From Alphaproteobacteria bacterium (GTDB lineage Bacteria > Pseudomonadota > Alphaproteobacteria > Bin95), in contig JAPOJR010000018.1 in the NCBI GenBank assembly GCA_029978325.1, positions 1-35,758 on the forward strand: a DNA stretch of 35,758 nt, in the 5' to 3' direction. Of the stretch, positions 1 to 8,700 are shown piece by piece. A program made the position numbers and the translations under genes. The notes under the pieces are model-generated. The model had not been told where the DNA came from. It saw only the letters and a program-made list of their open reading frames with translations, and did no database searches. The stretch's first letter is position 1. The number at the start of each line of letters is the position of its first letter.

Positions 1-19
1 CTTGAAAGGAAACACCTGA

Positions 20-1093
20 ATGGATTTCGGAATCGCCCTCGCTACGACGGCAGATTGCTGGAAAACGGCCAAGCGGGCCGAGGAACTGGGCTTCAGCCAT
101 GCCTGGTTCTATGACACGCAGATGTTGAGCGCCGATTGCTTTGTCGCCATGGGTGCGGCGGCGGTGAACACCTCGAAAATCCGCCTCGGCACCGGCGTGC
201 TGATCCCGTCCAACCGCATCGCGGCGGTGACGGCAAATGCGTTTGCGACGCTGAACCAAATGGCCCCGGGCCGCATCGATTTCGGCGTCGGCACCGGCTT
301 TACCGGCCGGCGCGCCATGGGCTTTGGCGCAATGAAGCTCTCCGACATGGAGGAGTATATCCGCGTCGTCTATGGCCTGCTGGCCGGCGAAAAAGTCGAG
401 ACCACGTTCGAGGGCAAGCCCGCCCGCATCAAGTTCCTGAACCCGGAAGCGGGCGCGATCAACACCGACGACCCGATCCGCCTGACCATCTCTGCCTTCG
501 GCCCGCGCGGCCGCCGCCTGACCGCGGAGATGAAGGCCGACTGGATGACCTTCTCCAACGGACCGGAGGCCGGCAACGCCCAGTTGGCGGACATGCAGGC
601 CTCGTGGGCCGCGGCGGGGAACGCCGCGGACGACCTCTACTCCGTGCATTTCGGCCTCGGTTGCGTGCTGAAAGACGGCGAGCCGGCGAACTCCGACCGC
701 GCCATCCAACAGGCCGGGCCACGCGCCATGGTGCAACTGCACCGCGCCGTCGATGAGGCGGTAATGGGCCTGCCGAACACGCAGACCTTGCCGCCAGCGT
801 TGGCTGACCTGCGCGAGCGTTATGTGCAGACCGCCGCCAGCTTCGACCCGGAGGAGCCGGATCGCTACCTGGTTAACCACCGTGGCCACCTGATGTTCGT
901 TCGCCCGGAGGAACGCGCCTACGCCACCGCCGACCTGATCCGCTACACCTCATTCACCGGCACTGAGGCGGAGATCAAGGACGACGTCGCCGCCATGCGC
1001 GATGCCGGCTACAGCCAGTTCACCATCCAACTCATCCCCGGCGCGGAAGATGCGCTGGAGGATTGGGCGCGGATCATGAAGGCGTTTGCTTGA
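20..1093 (+). CDS. LLM class flavin-dependent oxidoreductase (luciferase-like monooxygenase)
   Basis: The 357-residue protein has the single-domain TIM-barrel pattern of the bacterial luciferase-like family: an N-terminal MDFGIAL strand, AKRAEELGFSHAWFYD around residues 18-33, and IRLGTGVL followed by APGRIDFGVGTGF at about 83-95, where the reduced flavin phosphate normally sits. The family oxidises small organic substrates with FMNH2 or F420H2; the sequence does not reveal the substrate. The start is the ATG preceded by AAAGGA at 5-10, 9 bases away. A TGA at 17-19 directly precedes it, so an upstream gene may end just outside the window. It is followed 159 bases later by a substrate-binding-like gene on the same strand, a pairing often seen in uptake and oxidation of sulfur, nitrogen or pyrimidine compounds. 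The family call is firm; flavin type and substrate are open. Confidence 0.9.
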   Translation: MDFGIALATTADCWKTAKRAEELGFSHAWFYDTQMLSADCFVAMGAAAVNTSKIRLGTGVLIPSNRIAAVTANAFATLNQMAPGRIDFGVGTGFTGRRAMGFGAMKLSDMEEYIRVVYGLLAGEKVETTFEGKPARIKFLNPEAGAINTDDPIRLTISAFGPRGRRLTAEMKADWMTFSNGPEAGNAQLADMQASWAAAGNAADDLYSVHFGLGCVLKDGEPANSDRAIQQAGPRAMVQLHRAVDEAVMGLPNTQTLPPALADLRERYVQTAASFDPEEPDRYLVNHRGHLMFVRPEERAYATADLIRYTSFTGTEAEIKDDVAAMRDAGYSQFTIQLIPGAEDALEDWARIMKAFA

Positions 1094-1104
1094 AAATTCC
1101 TCTG

Positions 1105-1209
1105 CCCTTCACCCTGAGGCGGCGCTCGCAGAGCGCCCTCGAAGGGGCTTGAGACAGAACGCGGCACGCCGCCTTCGAGGCTCGCTGTGCTCGCGCCTCA
1201 GGCTGAAGG
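1105..1209 (+). repeat. Intergenic palindromic repeat, copy 1
   Basis: This 105 bp element begins CCCTTCACCCTGAGG and ends CCTCAGGCTGAAGG, so its ends are inverted repeats. Inside are a small hairpin (GGCGCTC/GAGCGCC at 1120-1136) and the paired words CCTCGAAGGGGC and GCCTTCGAGG around a central spacer. The element at 2296-2402 is the same sequence in opposite orientation with a different spacer. It fills most of the gap between the two genes here and may act as a transcript-end structure. Seen directly; function inferred. Confidence 0.85.
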
Positions 1210-1252
1210 ATGTTTGGGAAGTTCCGACACGCACAAATCTTGGAGACCTACC

Positions 1253-2146
1253 ATGTCCGAACCGATCACCCTGCTCGAAAACCTGCGCGCCGTGTTCTAC
1301 GCGCCGTTCTACATGGCCGTGGACCGGGGCTATTTCGCCGACGCCGGCGTTGAAGTTCAGTTCGTCGAATCTCCCGATCCGGGCGATACGCTGCCCCGGC
1401 TGATGTCGGGGGAGGTGGATCTTTGTTGGGGCGGGCCGCTGCGGGTCATGCGCACCATCGACCAGCAGCCTGACTGCGGCCTGGTCTGCTTTGGCGAGGT
1501 GGTCGGGCGCGACCCGTTCTTCCTGGTCGGCAAGGGCTTTGGCGCGGATTTCTCGCTGGCCGATCTGAAAGGCAAGCGCCTCGCCGTGGTCAGTGAGGTG
1601 CCGACGCCGTGGGTCTGCCTGCGCCAGGACCTGGTCGACGCCGGGGTCGATGTCGCCGACATCACCGTGGTCGAGGGCCGGACCATGGGCCAGAACGAGG
1701 CGGCGCTGGCGGCGGGCGAGATCGACGCCTTCATGGCCTTCCAGCCGTTTGCGGAGCGCGGCAGCCGTCAGGACGGCGCGCGGGTGATCTATACCGCGGC
1801 GGACCGGGGACCGGCGGCCTACACCTGCTTCTACACCACCAAGGCAACGCTGGCGCGCCGGCGCGAGGACTTCCGCGCCATGGCGTCCGCCTGCCGCCGT
1901 GCGGTGCAGGAGTTGTATGCGGAAGGGCCGGGCGCGGCGGTGCCGACCCTGCAAAAATACTTCCCGGAGGAGCCGGCAGAACTGCTGGAGGCCGCCGTCG
2001 CCCGCTACCTGCGACACAAGCTCTACAACCCGACGGGCGCGCTGCCGGAGGAAGGCGTCGGCTGGCTCAAGCGGGCGATGCTGACGACGGGCACGATCAA
2101 GGGCGATGTGCCGTTTGGCGAGTGCGTGGACAACTCGCTGGTCTAA
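1253..2146 (+). CDS. NMT1/THI5-like substrate-binding-fold protein, no signal peptide
   Basis: The 297-residue protein has the type II periplasmic-binding fold of the NMT1/THI5 family: LLENLRAVFYAPFYMA at the N-terminus, RGYFADAGVEVQF near residue 25, then LMSGEVDLCWGG near 50, the usual order in SsuA/TauA/ThiY-like solute receptors. The ATG at 1253 has GGAG at 1242-1245. A longer reading frame to 1187 only translates the upstream repeat and adds no signal sequence. The mature fold thus begins at once, with no hydrophobic leader or lipobox. No ABC permease or ATPase lies in the window. It could be an unusual cytoplasmic binding protein, an enzyme-like THI5 relative (the yeast THI5 CCCFC motif is absent), or a receptor whose leader was lost. 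It probably works with the upstream flavin monooxygenase. Family good, role uncertain. Confidence 0.8.
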   Translation: MSEPITLLENLRAVFYAPFYMAVDRGYFADAGVEVQFVESPDPGDTLPRLMSGEVDLCWGGPLRVMRTIDQQPDCGLVCFGEVVGRDPFFLVGKGFGADFSLADLKGKRLAVVSEVPTPWVCLRQDLVDAGVDVADITVVEGRTMGQNEAALAAGEIDAFMAFQPFAERGSRQDGARVIYTAADRGPAAYTCFYTTKATLARRREDFRAMASACRRAVQELYAEGPGAAVPTLQKYFPEEPAELLEAAVARYLRHKLYNPTGALPEEGVGWLKRAMLTTGTIKGDVPFGECVDNSLV

Positions 2147-2176
2147 GGCTTAAGGCAATTGCAAACGACTCTCTCA

Positions 2177-2268
2177 CCTTCACTTTGAGTAGGCCCATCG
2201 GGCCGTACCGAGAGGCGCCTGGAGTGCATCCCTCGATACACGCCCTGCGGGCGCACTCGAGATGAAGG
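2177..2268 (+). repeat. Intergenic palindromic repeat, divergent subfamily
   Basis: The ends CCTTCACTTTGAGT and ACTCGAGATGAAGG form an imperfect inverted repeat. Internal small hairpins (GGCCCATCGGGCC near 2192-2204; CGCCCTGCGGGCG near 2241-2253) and the word CCCTCGATAC complete it. The design matches the other two repeats (CCTTCA ... TGAAGG ends, CTCGA core), but the sequence differs clearly, suggesting a second subfamily. Confidence 0.7.
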
Positions 2269-2295
2269 CAGGTTAATGCCAGCCGACAATCTCAG

Positions 2296-2402
2296 CCCTT
2301 CAGCCTGAGGTGCTACGCGAAGCGGAGCCTCGAAGGCGGCATACCACGCTCTGGCATTGCCCCTTCGAGGGCGCTCTGCGAGCGCCACCTCAGGGTGAAG
2401 GG
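2296..2402 (-). repeat. Intergenic palindromic repeat, copy 2 (inverted relative to copy 1)
   Basis: Read on the minus strand this begins CCCTTCACCCTGAGGTGGC and then GCTCGCAGAGCGCCCTCGAA, nearly identical to the element at 1105-1209. It then has a different central spacer and ends in the same GCCTTCGAGGCTC ... CCTCAGGCTGAAGG arm. Copies 1 and 2 therefore form a long inverted pair around the NMT1-like gene. Confidence 0.85.
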
Positions 2403-2480
2403 TGGTGCGGGGCTGGCTTGCGGAATTGTCTTGATGAAGGGATGAAGGAAGGTGGAAACTCTGTGCCGTTGGTCTAACGC

Positions 2481-3761
2481 TTAAGGCGCAACACCCCGCT
2501 CCAGCCTTCTGGCGCACCACCAACTCGCCGCCGCCATCAGCGCCGCGCACGCCAAGCACGCCGGCAGTCCGCCCGCCTGATAGCTTAAACCCGACAGCAA
2601 AGTGCCGACCAGCCGGCCCGCGGCGTTGCTCATGTAGTAAAAGCCCACATCCATGGTCACCCGCTCTGCCTTGGTGAACGCCAGGATCAGGTAGGAATGC
2701 AGCGAGGAATTGAGGGCAAAGACCGCCCCGAACGCCAGCAGGCCGGCCACCAGCACCACGGTCAGCCAGTCTGCGGCCTCACCGCCGGCGAAGAACACAA
2801 GCGCGGCCAGCAGCGCGGGGATCAGCAGCAGCACCCCGACCCAGAACCGGGCCAGGCCGACCGCATCGGCGACGGACTTCTCCCGCGCGCGCAGGATTTT
2901 CGGGGCAAAGCCCTGGATGACGCCATAGCCGATGATCCAGGCCGCCATGAACGTCCCGATGGCAAAGAACGCAGCGCGATTGCCGGCCTCTGAACCATCC
3001 GACAGCACGCTATAGAAGTAGATCGGAATGCCGACCACGAACCAGACATCGCGCGCGCCGAACAGGAACAGCCGGGCGGCGGAGAGGCGGTTGATATTGG
3101 CGTTCTTGGAGAACACTTCCTTGAACTTGGCGTCCTTCTTGCCCTGCGGCAGGCCTGCCGGCATGAAAGCGGCGACCGCAGCAAAGATCGCCGCCAGCAC
3201 GACCGCCATGCCGATCACCGAAGCCTGAAAGCCCCAGAGCGCCAGCAGCGCCGCGCCCAGCAGGAAGCCCAGGCCCTTCACCGCATTCTTGGAGCCGGTC
3301 AGCACGGCCACCCAGCGGAACAGCGCACTGTTGTCGTCCGAGGGGGCCAGCACCTTGACCGCGCTCTTGGCGCTCATCTTCGCCAGGTCCTTGGCGACGC
3401 CGGAGATGCCCTGCACCGCCATCACGAACACCACCGAAATCGTCAGCGGCCAGCCCGCATCCAGTTGCGACAGCGCCACCAACGCCGCGATCTGGAAGCC
3501 GAGGCCCGCATACAACGTTGTCGTCAGCCCAAACCGCGCCGCAATCCAACCCGCCGAGAGGTTCGTCACCACGCCCATGAACTCATACAGCAGGAACAGA
3601 TAGGCCAGGTGGACGGCGGAAAAGCCGAGCGTATGAAAGTGCAGCAGCACCAGCATCCGCAGGGCGCCGTCGGTGAGCATGAACGCCCAATACGCCGCCG
3701 TGACCGCGATATAGGCCGCAAGAGCGTTCTTGCGGTCGGGTGAGGTAGTGACGTTGGTCAT
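2481..3761 (-). CDS. arsJ: ArsJ, organoarsenical (1-arseno-3-phosphoglycerate) MFS exporter
   Basis: This 426-residue, strongly hydrophobic protein has about 12 predicted membrane segments and a charged central loop near residues 200-225 (GKKDAKFKEVFSKNANINR), like a major facilitator transporter. The N-terminal AAYWAFMLTDGALRMLVLLHF and the GFYYMSNAAGRLVGTLLSG stretch near the C-terminus are characteristic of ArsJ. In the known system ArsJ pumps out 1-arseno-3-phosphoglycerate made by a dedicated GAPDH; the product then falls apart outside, giving net arsenate extrusion. It is the last gene of an arsR-arsC > GAPDH > arsJ operon and starts 3 bases after the GAPDH stop. Its AGGA ribosome site overlaps the end of that gene, implying coupled translation. 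The ORF is complete. The call rests on sequence character plus the diagnostic GAPDH and ArsR neighbours. Confidence 0.93.
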   Translation of the reverse strand: MTNVTTSPDRKNALAAYIAVTAAYWAFMLTDGALRMLVLLHFHTLGFSAVHLAYLFLLYEFMGVVTNLSAGWIAARFGLTTTLYAGLGFQIAALVALSQLDAGWPLTISVVFVMAVQGISGVAKDLAKMSAKSAVKVLAPSDDNSALFRWVAVLTGSKNAVKGLGFLLGAALLALWGFQASVIGMAVVLAAIFAAVAAFMPAGLPQGKKDAKFKEVFSKNANINRLSAARLFLFGARDVWFVVGIPIYFYSVLSDGSEAGNRAAFFAIGTFMAAWIIGYGVIQGFAPKILRAREKSVADAVGLARFWVGVLLLIPALLAALVFFAGGEAADWLTVVLVAGLLAFGAVFALNSSLHSYLILAFTKAERVTMDVGFYYMSNAAGRLVGTLLSGLSYQAGGLPACLACAALMAAASWWCARRLERGVAP

Positions 3762-3764
3762 GCG

Positions 3765-4775
3765 CTACATCCTGTCCCCCACCATCCGCGTTATATCGCA
3801 GAGACGGCAGACATAGCCCCACTCGTTATCGTACCAAGCGTAAATCTTGGCCTGGGTACCATTCACCACCATCGTACTGAGCGCATCGATAATAGCCGAA
3901 CGCGGGTCATTGACATAGTCCTGGCTTACAAGAGGCCGCGTTTCATAACCGAGAATGCCGGCCAGCTCTCCCCCGGCAGCGGCGGCAAACAATCCATTGA
4001 TCTCGTCCACAGAGGTCTCCCGCTCCATCTCGAACACGCAGTCGGTCAGCGAGGCGTTCAGCAGCGGCACGCGGATGGCATGGCCGTTGAGCCGGCCTTT
4101 CAACTCCGGATAGATCAGCGTGATCGCCGTCGCCGAACCGGTAGTGGTCGGGATCAGTGCGCCAAGGGCAGAGCGGGCGCGACGCAAATCCTTGTGCGGC
4201 TTGTCCACAATCGTCTGGGTATTGGTGACGTCGTGCACCGTGGTGATGGAGCCATGGCGGATGCCGATCGTCTCGTGCAGCACCTTCACCACTGGAGCCA
4301 GACAGTTGGTGGTGCAACTGGCCGCCGTCACCAGATGATGCCGGGCGGGGTCATACAGATCATGGTTCACGCCGTAGACCAGATTGAGTGCCGGCTCTTC
4401 TTTCACGGGCGCGGACACCACGACCTTGCGCACGCCGGCGTCGTAATAGGGCTGAACCTTGGCCGGCGTCTTGAACGTGCCGGTGCAGTCGATCACCAGA
4501 TCGACGCCCAGCTCCGGCAGCGGCAGACCCTTGATGCTGCTTTCTGTGGTGCAGCGGATGCGATGGCCGGCGACCTCCAAATGGGTCCCGTCATGTCCAA
4601 CCGGGCCAGCCCAGCGGCCATGCACGCTGTCGAACTCCAACAAATGCGCATGGGTGGCCGGATCGCCGGCCTTGTCGTTGACCAGCACAATCTGACCGGC
4701 CATCCCCTCGTCCACCATGCGGCGGAGCAACAGCTTTCCCATTCGGCCGAGGCCGTTGATCGCGATGCGTGGCAT
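3765..4775 (-). CDS. ArsJ-associated glyceraldehyde-3-phosphate dehydrogenase
   Basis: This 336-residue protein is a full-length [14 protein letters not shown] at residues 6-14 is the NAD-binding glycine motif. SCTTNCLAP at 153-161 carries the nucleophile Cys154, and HGSITTVHD at 174-182 supplies the catalytic His181. YDNEWGY near the C-terminus is also canonical. With arsenate in place of phosphate the enzyme forms 1-arseno-3-phosphoglycerate, the ArsJ substrate. The frame is open much further upstream, but the GAPDH fold begins at the ATG at 4775, with GAGG 11 bases ahead and 14 bases after the arsR-arsC stop. A second ATG three codons earlier (4784) is less likely because GAGG is only 2 bases from it. 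The operon context, not the protein alone, separates it from the glycolytic enzyme. Confidence 0.93.
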   Translation of the reverse strand: MPRIAINGLGRMGKLLLRRMVDEGMAGQIVLVNDKAGDPATHAHLLEFDSVHGRWAGPVGHDGTHLEVAGHRIRCTTESSIKGLPLPELGVDLVIDCTGTFKTPAKVQPYYDAGVRKVVVSAPVKEEPALNLVYGVNHDLYDPARHHLVTAASCTTNCLAPVVKVLHETIGIRHGSITTVHDVTNTQTIVDKPHKDLRRARSALGALIPTTTGSATAITLIYPELKGRLNGHAIRVPLLNASLTDCVFEMERETSVDEINGLFAAAAGGELAGILGYETRPLVSQDYVNDPRSAIIDALSTMVVNGTQAKIYAWYDNEWGYVCRLCDITRMVGDRM

Positions 4776-4788
4776 AGAAGGCATATCC

Positions 4789-5646
4789 TCAGGCGAAGGG
4801 AGCGGGCAGCGGCTTGTCGCGACCGATATCATCGACCATCCGTTGCAATGAGATGCGGCCGAGCGAAGCCATCGGCAGCGCAATGAAGGTCTGGATCCGC
4901 TGGCGCAACATGCGGAAGGCGTCGTTGAAGGCCTGCGCCTTCTCCGCGTCGGTGCCAACGGCGGCAACGGGGTCAGGCACGCCCCAATGGGCAGAGATCG
5001 GCTGACCAGGCCAGGGCGGGCAATCTTCGTTGGCGGAGCGGTCGCATACGGTAAAGACAAAGTCGAAGCGGGGTGAATCGTCACCGGCAAAGACCGAGAC
5101 ATTCTTTGCCCATAGCCCGTCGGTCGGATAGCCGTTCGCCTTTAGCATCGCCAGCGCCCGCGGGTTCAGTTCGGAATAGGCGCGGGTGCCGGCAGAGAAG
5201 GCCTGAAAACGCCCCTGTCCGTCCCGACGCAGGATCGCCTCGGCAAAGATCGAGCGGGCGGAATTGCCGGTGCAAACGAACAGCACGTTGAATTTGGTCG
5301 GGGGCATGTCCTGGGAAACCTCCTGTGGCAGGGCGCGTTCGGCAATGTCCGGGCGGCCGCGGCAACAGTCGCCCAGCAGATAGGCCACCAGATCGCCGGC
5401 AGCCGCCAGATCGAGCGCATAGTGGATCGACCGGCCATGGCGGGTCCGCCCGATCAAGCCAGCGCGCACCAACTGGTCCAGATGGCTCGACATCGTGCTG
5501 GCGCCAACGCCAAGCGCATCGGCAATCTCAGACGCCGGCACGCCCTGCGGCGCCCGGCGCGCCAGCAGGCGGAAAGCAGCAAGGCGGGCGGCGTGGCCGA
5601 GCGCGGCCATTCGTTCGGCAGCGGGATCGAGTGTTTCAATCTTCAT
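4789..5646 (-). CDS. arsR-arsC: ArsR-ArsC fusion: arsenic-responsive repressor fused to arsenate reductase
   Basis: The 285-residue protein joins two domains. Residues 1-105 are an ArsR/SmtB winged helix ([16 protein letters not shown], then recognition helix [17 protein letters not shown]) with a vicinal Cys94-Cys95 pair near its end as the likely arsenite sensor. Residues 118-270 are a low-molecular-weight phosphatase-type arsenate reductase. Its P-loop CTGNSARS spans 125-132 (Cys125, Arg131), followed by Cys201 and Cys209 in [11 protein letters not shown] and an Asp in VPDP at 223-226. Three cysteines in this layout match the thioredoxin-coupled ArsC type. It heads the GAPDH-arsJ operon and should repress it through the operator over its own promoter. 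No Acr3 or ArsB arsenite exporter is in the window. The ATG at 5646 has no Shine-Dalgarno sequence, in line with a leaderless transcript. Confidence 0.93.
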   Translation of the reverse strand: MKIETLDPAAERMAALGHAARLAAFRLLARRAPQGVPASEIADALGVGASTMSSHLDQLVRAGLIGRTRHGRSIHYALDLAAAGDLVAYLLGDCCRGRPDIAERALPQEVSQDMPPTKFNVLFVCTGNSARSIFAEAILRRDGQGRFQAFSAGTRAYSELNPRALAMLKANGYPTDGLWAKNVSVFAGDDSPRFDFVFTVCDRSANEDCPPWPGQPISAHWGVPDPVAAVGTDAEKAQAFNDAFRMLRQRIQTFIALPMASLGRISLQRMVDDIGRDKPLPAPFA

Positions 5647-5676
5647 ATTTCGTCATTACGCGAAATAACGAAATAT
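5645..5676 (-). promoter_or_regulatory. ArsR operator (inverted repeat over the ars promoter)
   Basis: ATATTTCGT (5645-5653) and ACGAAATAT (5668-5676) form a perfect 9-bp inverted repeat. A further CGAAAT at 5661-5666 gives an overlapping half-site. The dyad covers the space between the -35 and -10 boxes, the -10 box and the start codon. Such A/T-rich dyads are typical ArsR-family operators, and binding here would block RNA polymerase. The dyad is seen; binding is inferred. Confidence 0.75.
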
Positions 5677-5681
5677 GTCCA
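5653..5681 (-). promoter_or_regulatory. Predicted promoter of the ars operon (leaderless)
   Basis: On the minus strand TGGACA (5681-5676) and TAATGA (5658-5653) are separated by exactly 17 bases, a good sigma-70-type match. Seven bases past the -10 box lies the A of the arsR-arsC start codon (5646), so the mRNA should begin at or very near AUG. The -35 box is only 20 bases past the end of the upstream cytochrome gene. Confidence 0.65.
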
Positions 5682-5700
5682 GCTATTTTTACGCCCGCCC

Positions 5701-8700
5701 CTACTCCCCAATCGGCCTGACGCCGCTGGAAACCACCTGTAAGCGCCAGCCCTCTGCCGCCGAGCCCTCCAGGTTCAGGTGCCCAGCCAGGAAATACAGC
5801 CGGTCGCGGTCCGGGCCCTTGGCGGTGCAGAAGCGGTCCTGCAGGTAGAACGGTGGCGTCGCCTGGTAGTGCAGGGTCGCCTGCACCGCCACCGGCTCGC
5901 CAGCCAGATCGGAAAGCGGCACGACATAGTCGAATGCGTCGCCGCCCTTGCGGTCGCTGCCGGGCTGGTAGTGCGGGTCGTCGCCGACATGATGCGGCCC
6001 GGCCTCCTTTGCCAATTGGGCATTCGCGCCGATGGACTCAGCCAGTTTCACCCGCTCCGCCAGCGGCAGGAAGCCGTCCGGCAGCAGGCGGTTGTCCTTC
6101 ACCACCCCGCAGATCGAGAGGAAACTGGTGGTCAGATCGCCGCCCGCCACCGGATCGCCGCCGCATTGCGGGTCCAGCACCGGGGCCGGCGACGTCGTCA
6201 ACTCCTGATAGATTTGCGCCTGATCCTGTTGCGTCACCCGCTGGAAGTGCGGCTGGAACTGCGGCTTGCCCGGCGAAAGGCGGGCGCTGCAATCATCCGC
6301 CCACCAGAGTTCGCCAGCAATTGGCTGCCCCTCGCCGTCCACAATCACCCCCGCCGCGTTGGTCCGCCCGCTGGCCCAGAGCGTCCGCCCTAGCCGATCC
6401 AGCACCCGAAACTCTATAAAGGCGCGCCGGAAGCCGACCCCAGACGGGAATTTGTGGCCGACCTTGTTATTGACCGCCACTGTCGCCGTCAGCAGTCCGT
6501 CCTTCACGCCGCTCTTCACCACGTCGATGCCGGCGACCTCGCGGTCGGCCTGGTCGAGCATCGCCTGTTCGGTGCGCAGCAGCGGCGGCAGGCCTTTGCT
6601 AGTCAACATCGGGGCAATGGTGGCGATGCCGAACACATCCGGGAACTGTTGCGCCATGTTGATCAGAAAGACGTTCAAGCCAGCCAATGTGTGACGGGCA
6701 AAGCCTTCGCGCGGCTGCAAGTCGATGTCGGCCGCGCCCAAAGCATTCTCAGCGGCGGGAAAATTGGTGTGTTCCTGAATGCCCGCGATCTTCGAGACGA
6801 AGGGCTTACCGTCGGGACCGTGCGTTTTCATATGGCAGTCGCCACAGCTTTTTGGCCCGCTTCCGGCCTGATACATCAGGCCTGTCGCCGGCTTTGCGTC
6901 GGTGCGGAACGCGCTGAACAGCCACTCGGGATAAGTCGTCTGCTCATAAACATGACCAATCGTCTTGCCGCGGTGCAGCACCGGCAGATGCACGGTGTGA
7001 CACGACCCGCAAAGCTCCGATGACGCAAAGCCGCTGTCGTGCTGCGGCGTGATCCCCAGCGCGTGCTGCATCGGCACCGGCTTCGGCGCCGGGAACGGTC
7101 CATAGAGTTCATCTGGCGGACCAACGAAAAAGCTGCCCGTGAAGGTGCGGGCAAAGCCGGTCAGGCCTGGATTCAGCAAGTCCTGCCGTGCCTGGACACA
7201 GGTGTTCTGCGGCTGGTCCTGCACCTCCGCCACCGCTTTCGGGTCCAACACCGCATGATGGCAGGCCGCACAGGAAATGCCATCGCGAGCGAGGGCGCCA
7301 TAGTCGGCATGCCGGGCGTCCGGATTGCCGATCGGATAGGGCGTGGCGGCAACCATCCGGCGGGTGAAATTCCCACACGCGCCCCGATCCCCCGGTTTGC
7401 CACCCGCCAGCACGTTGTCGAGCTCGAATTGCCGCTGGCCCAGAATGCCGTGGCAGCCAAGGCACGTGTTTTCCACCAGCGCCGGCGTGGTGGGGTTGTA
7501 TTTGGTGGCTGGGTGAAAGGTCTGCACTTCGCTCGCCAATTGGGCGAAGAAGATCGGGTCGCGACCGGCCAATCCCATCGGCGACGACCGCCAGGTGGCG
7601 TAAGGCGACAAGTTCTCCAACTGATAGCCGTGCACGTTGGTCAGTGGCAGCGGCTTGGTCATGTCGAATTGCAGGCCGGTGCCGCCGGCATCGTGACAGC
7701 CGACGCATTGGTCGGACGTGATGTACTGGCTCTCCAGACCGGCCACGTCGCTCTTGCCCTTCTTCACCCAGACCACGTCATAGCTGGCCGACGGAAATTT
7801 GCTGACCGTGTCCCAGGTCGGCGGATCGGCGACGGTCTTGCCGAAGGTTGCAGTGAAGGCGCCGTTGTAGGCGAGCAGCGGCTCGCCCAGGCGCGGCGCC
7901 GGCCCTTTGGGCAAAGTGATCTCGCGGTGATGGGTGGTCGGCGGCGTCGGGGCCAGTGCATAATCCTGGCTGAGGAAGGCCAGCGGCTCCCCCGACTCGC
8001 CCTGGATGTTGTTGAGGGCAGAGAAGGTCAGGTGGCTTTCGGCGGAGGCGTGGCAATTCATGCAATACTGGCCGAAGCCCTGGTACGGCAGGCCATTGGA
8101 TGGCCGTGGTGGCCAGTCGATATTGTCGGCGCCCCAACCGAACCAGCCCCAATACCAACCGTCGTGGCTGGCCTTTGCATCCCGAACCATGAACGCCGCG
8201 CCGGACGAGGGCAGCAATGTTAACGGGTCTTCCTTGGCGCATCGGGCGGCGGGCGCCGTCAGCATTTCCTTGACGATCATCGCGCCGTCGGGGATCGGCG
8301 TGTCCGCGGGCTTGCGGCCAGAGCCCTCTGCCGGCCGGTTAGCTTTCAGCCAGGCATAGAAATCCGGCGAATACCAGATTACGACCGGCTGGTGGGTGCC
8401 GTAGTACTGCCCCTGCCACCCGCCATCGGTGAAAATATTGGTGTAGGGGCCGGTATCCCGCACCCGCTTGTCGCGCTTCCAGCCGGCGGCCTCGTCACGA
8501 TGGCAGAAATTGCCGAAGAATTGTTCGAGCTTGGCTTCGTATTGGCTGAGCGGCAGCGCGCCCGGATGGCCGACGACCGATCGCAACTCGGCACAGAGCG
8601 CCGGGTTGGACGGCGTCAGGGCTGCGGGTTGCAGGTCCGGGCAGTCGCCGGCGGCGATGGCATACCTTCCCCCAAGGCATACCAGCACTACGGCGGCGCG

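Larger units (their letters stand above)
2147..2480. other. 334-bp non-coding gap between convergent genes, filled by repeats
   Basis: The gap lies between the NMT1-like gene (plus) and arsJ (minus), which converge. Two palindromic repeat elements (2177-2268 and 2296-2402) occupy most of it. No open frame here looks like a gene, and no U-tailed terminator was seen, so the repeat hairpins may serve as transcript ends. Confidence 0.7.

Noticed and set aside
1105..1252. Possible small protein or signal peptide encoded ahead of the NMT1-like protein
   Set aside because: The DNA is a palindromic repeat found again at 2296-2402 in the opposite orientation, so the translated peptide is incidental.
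4776..5102. N-terminal extension of the GAPDH gene to 5102
   Set aside because: It overlaps the end of arsR-arsC in another frame, reads as Ser/Pro/Arg-rich sequence unlike GAPDH, and the normal GAPDH start has a ribosome site.
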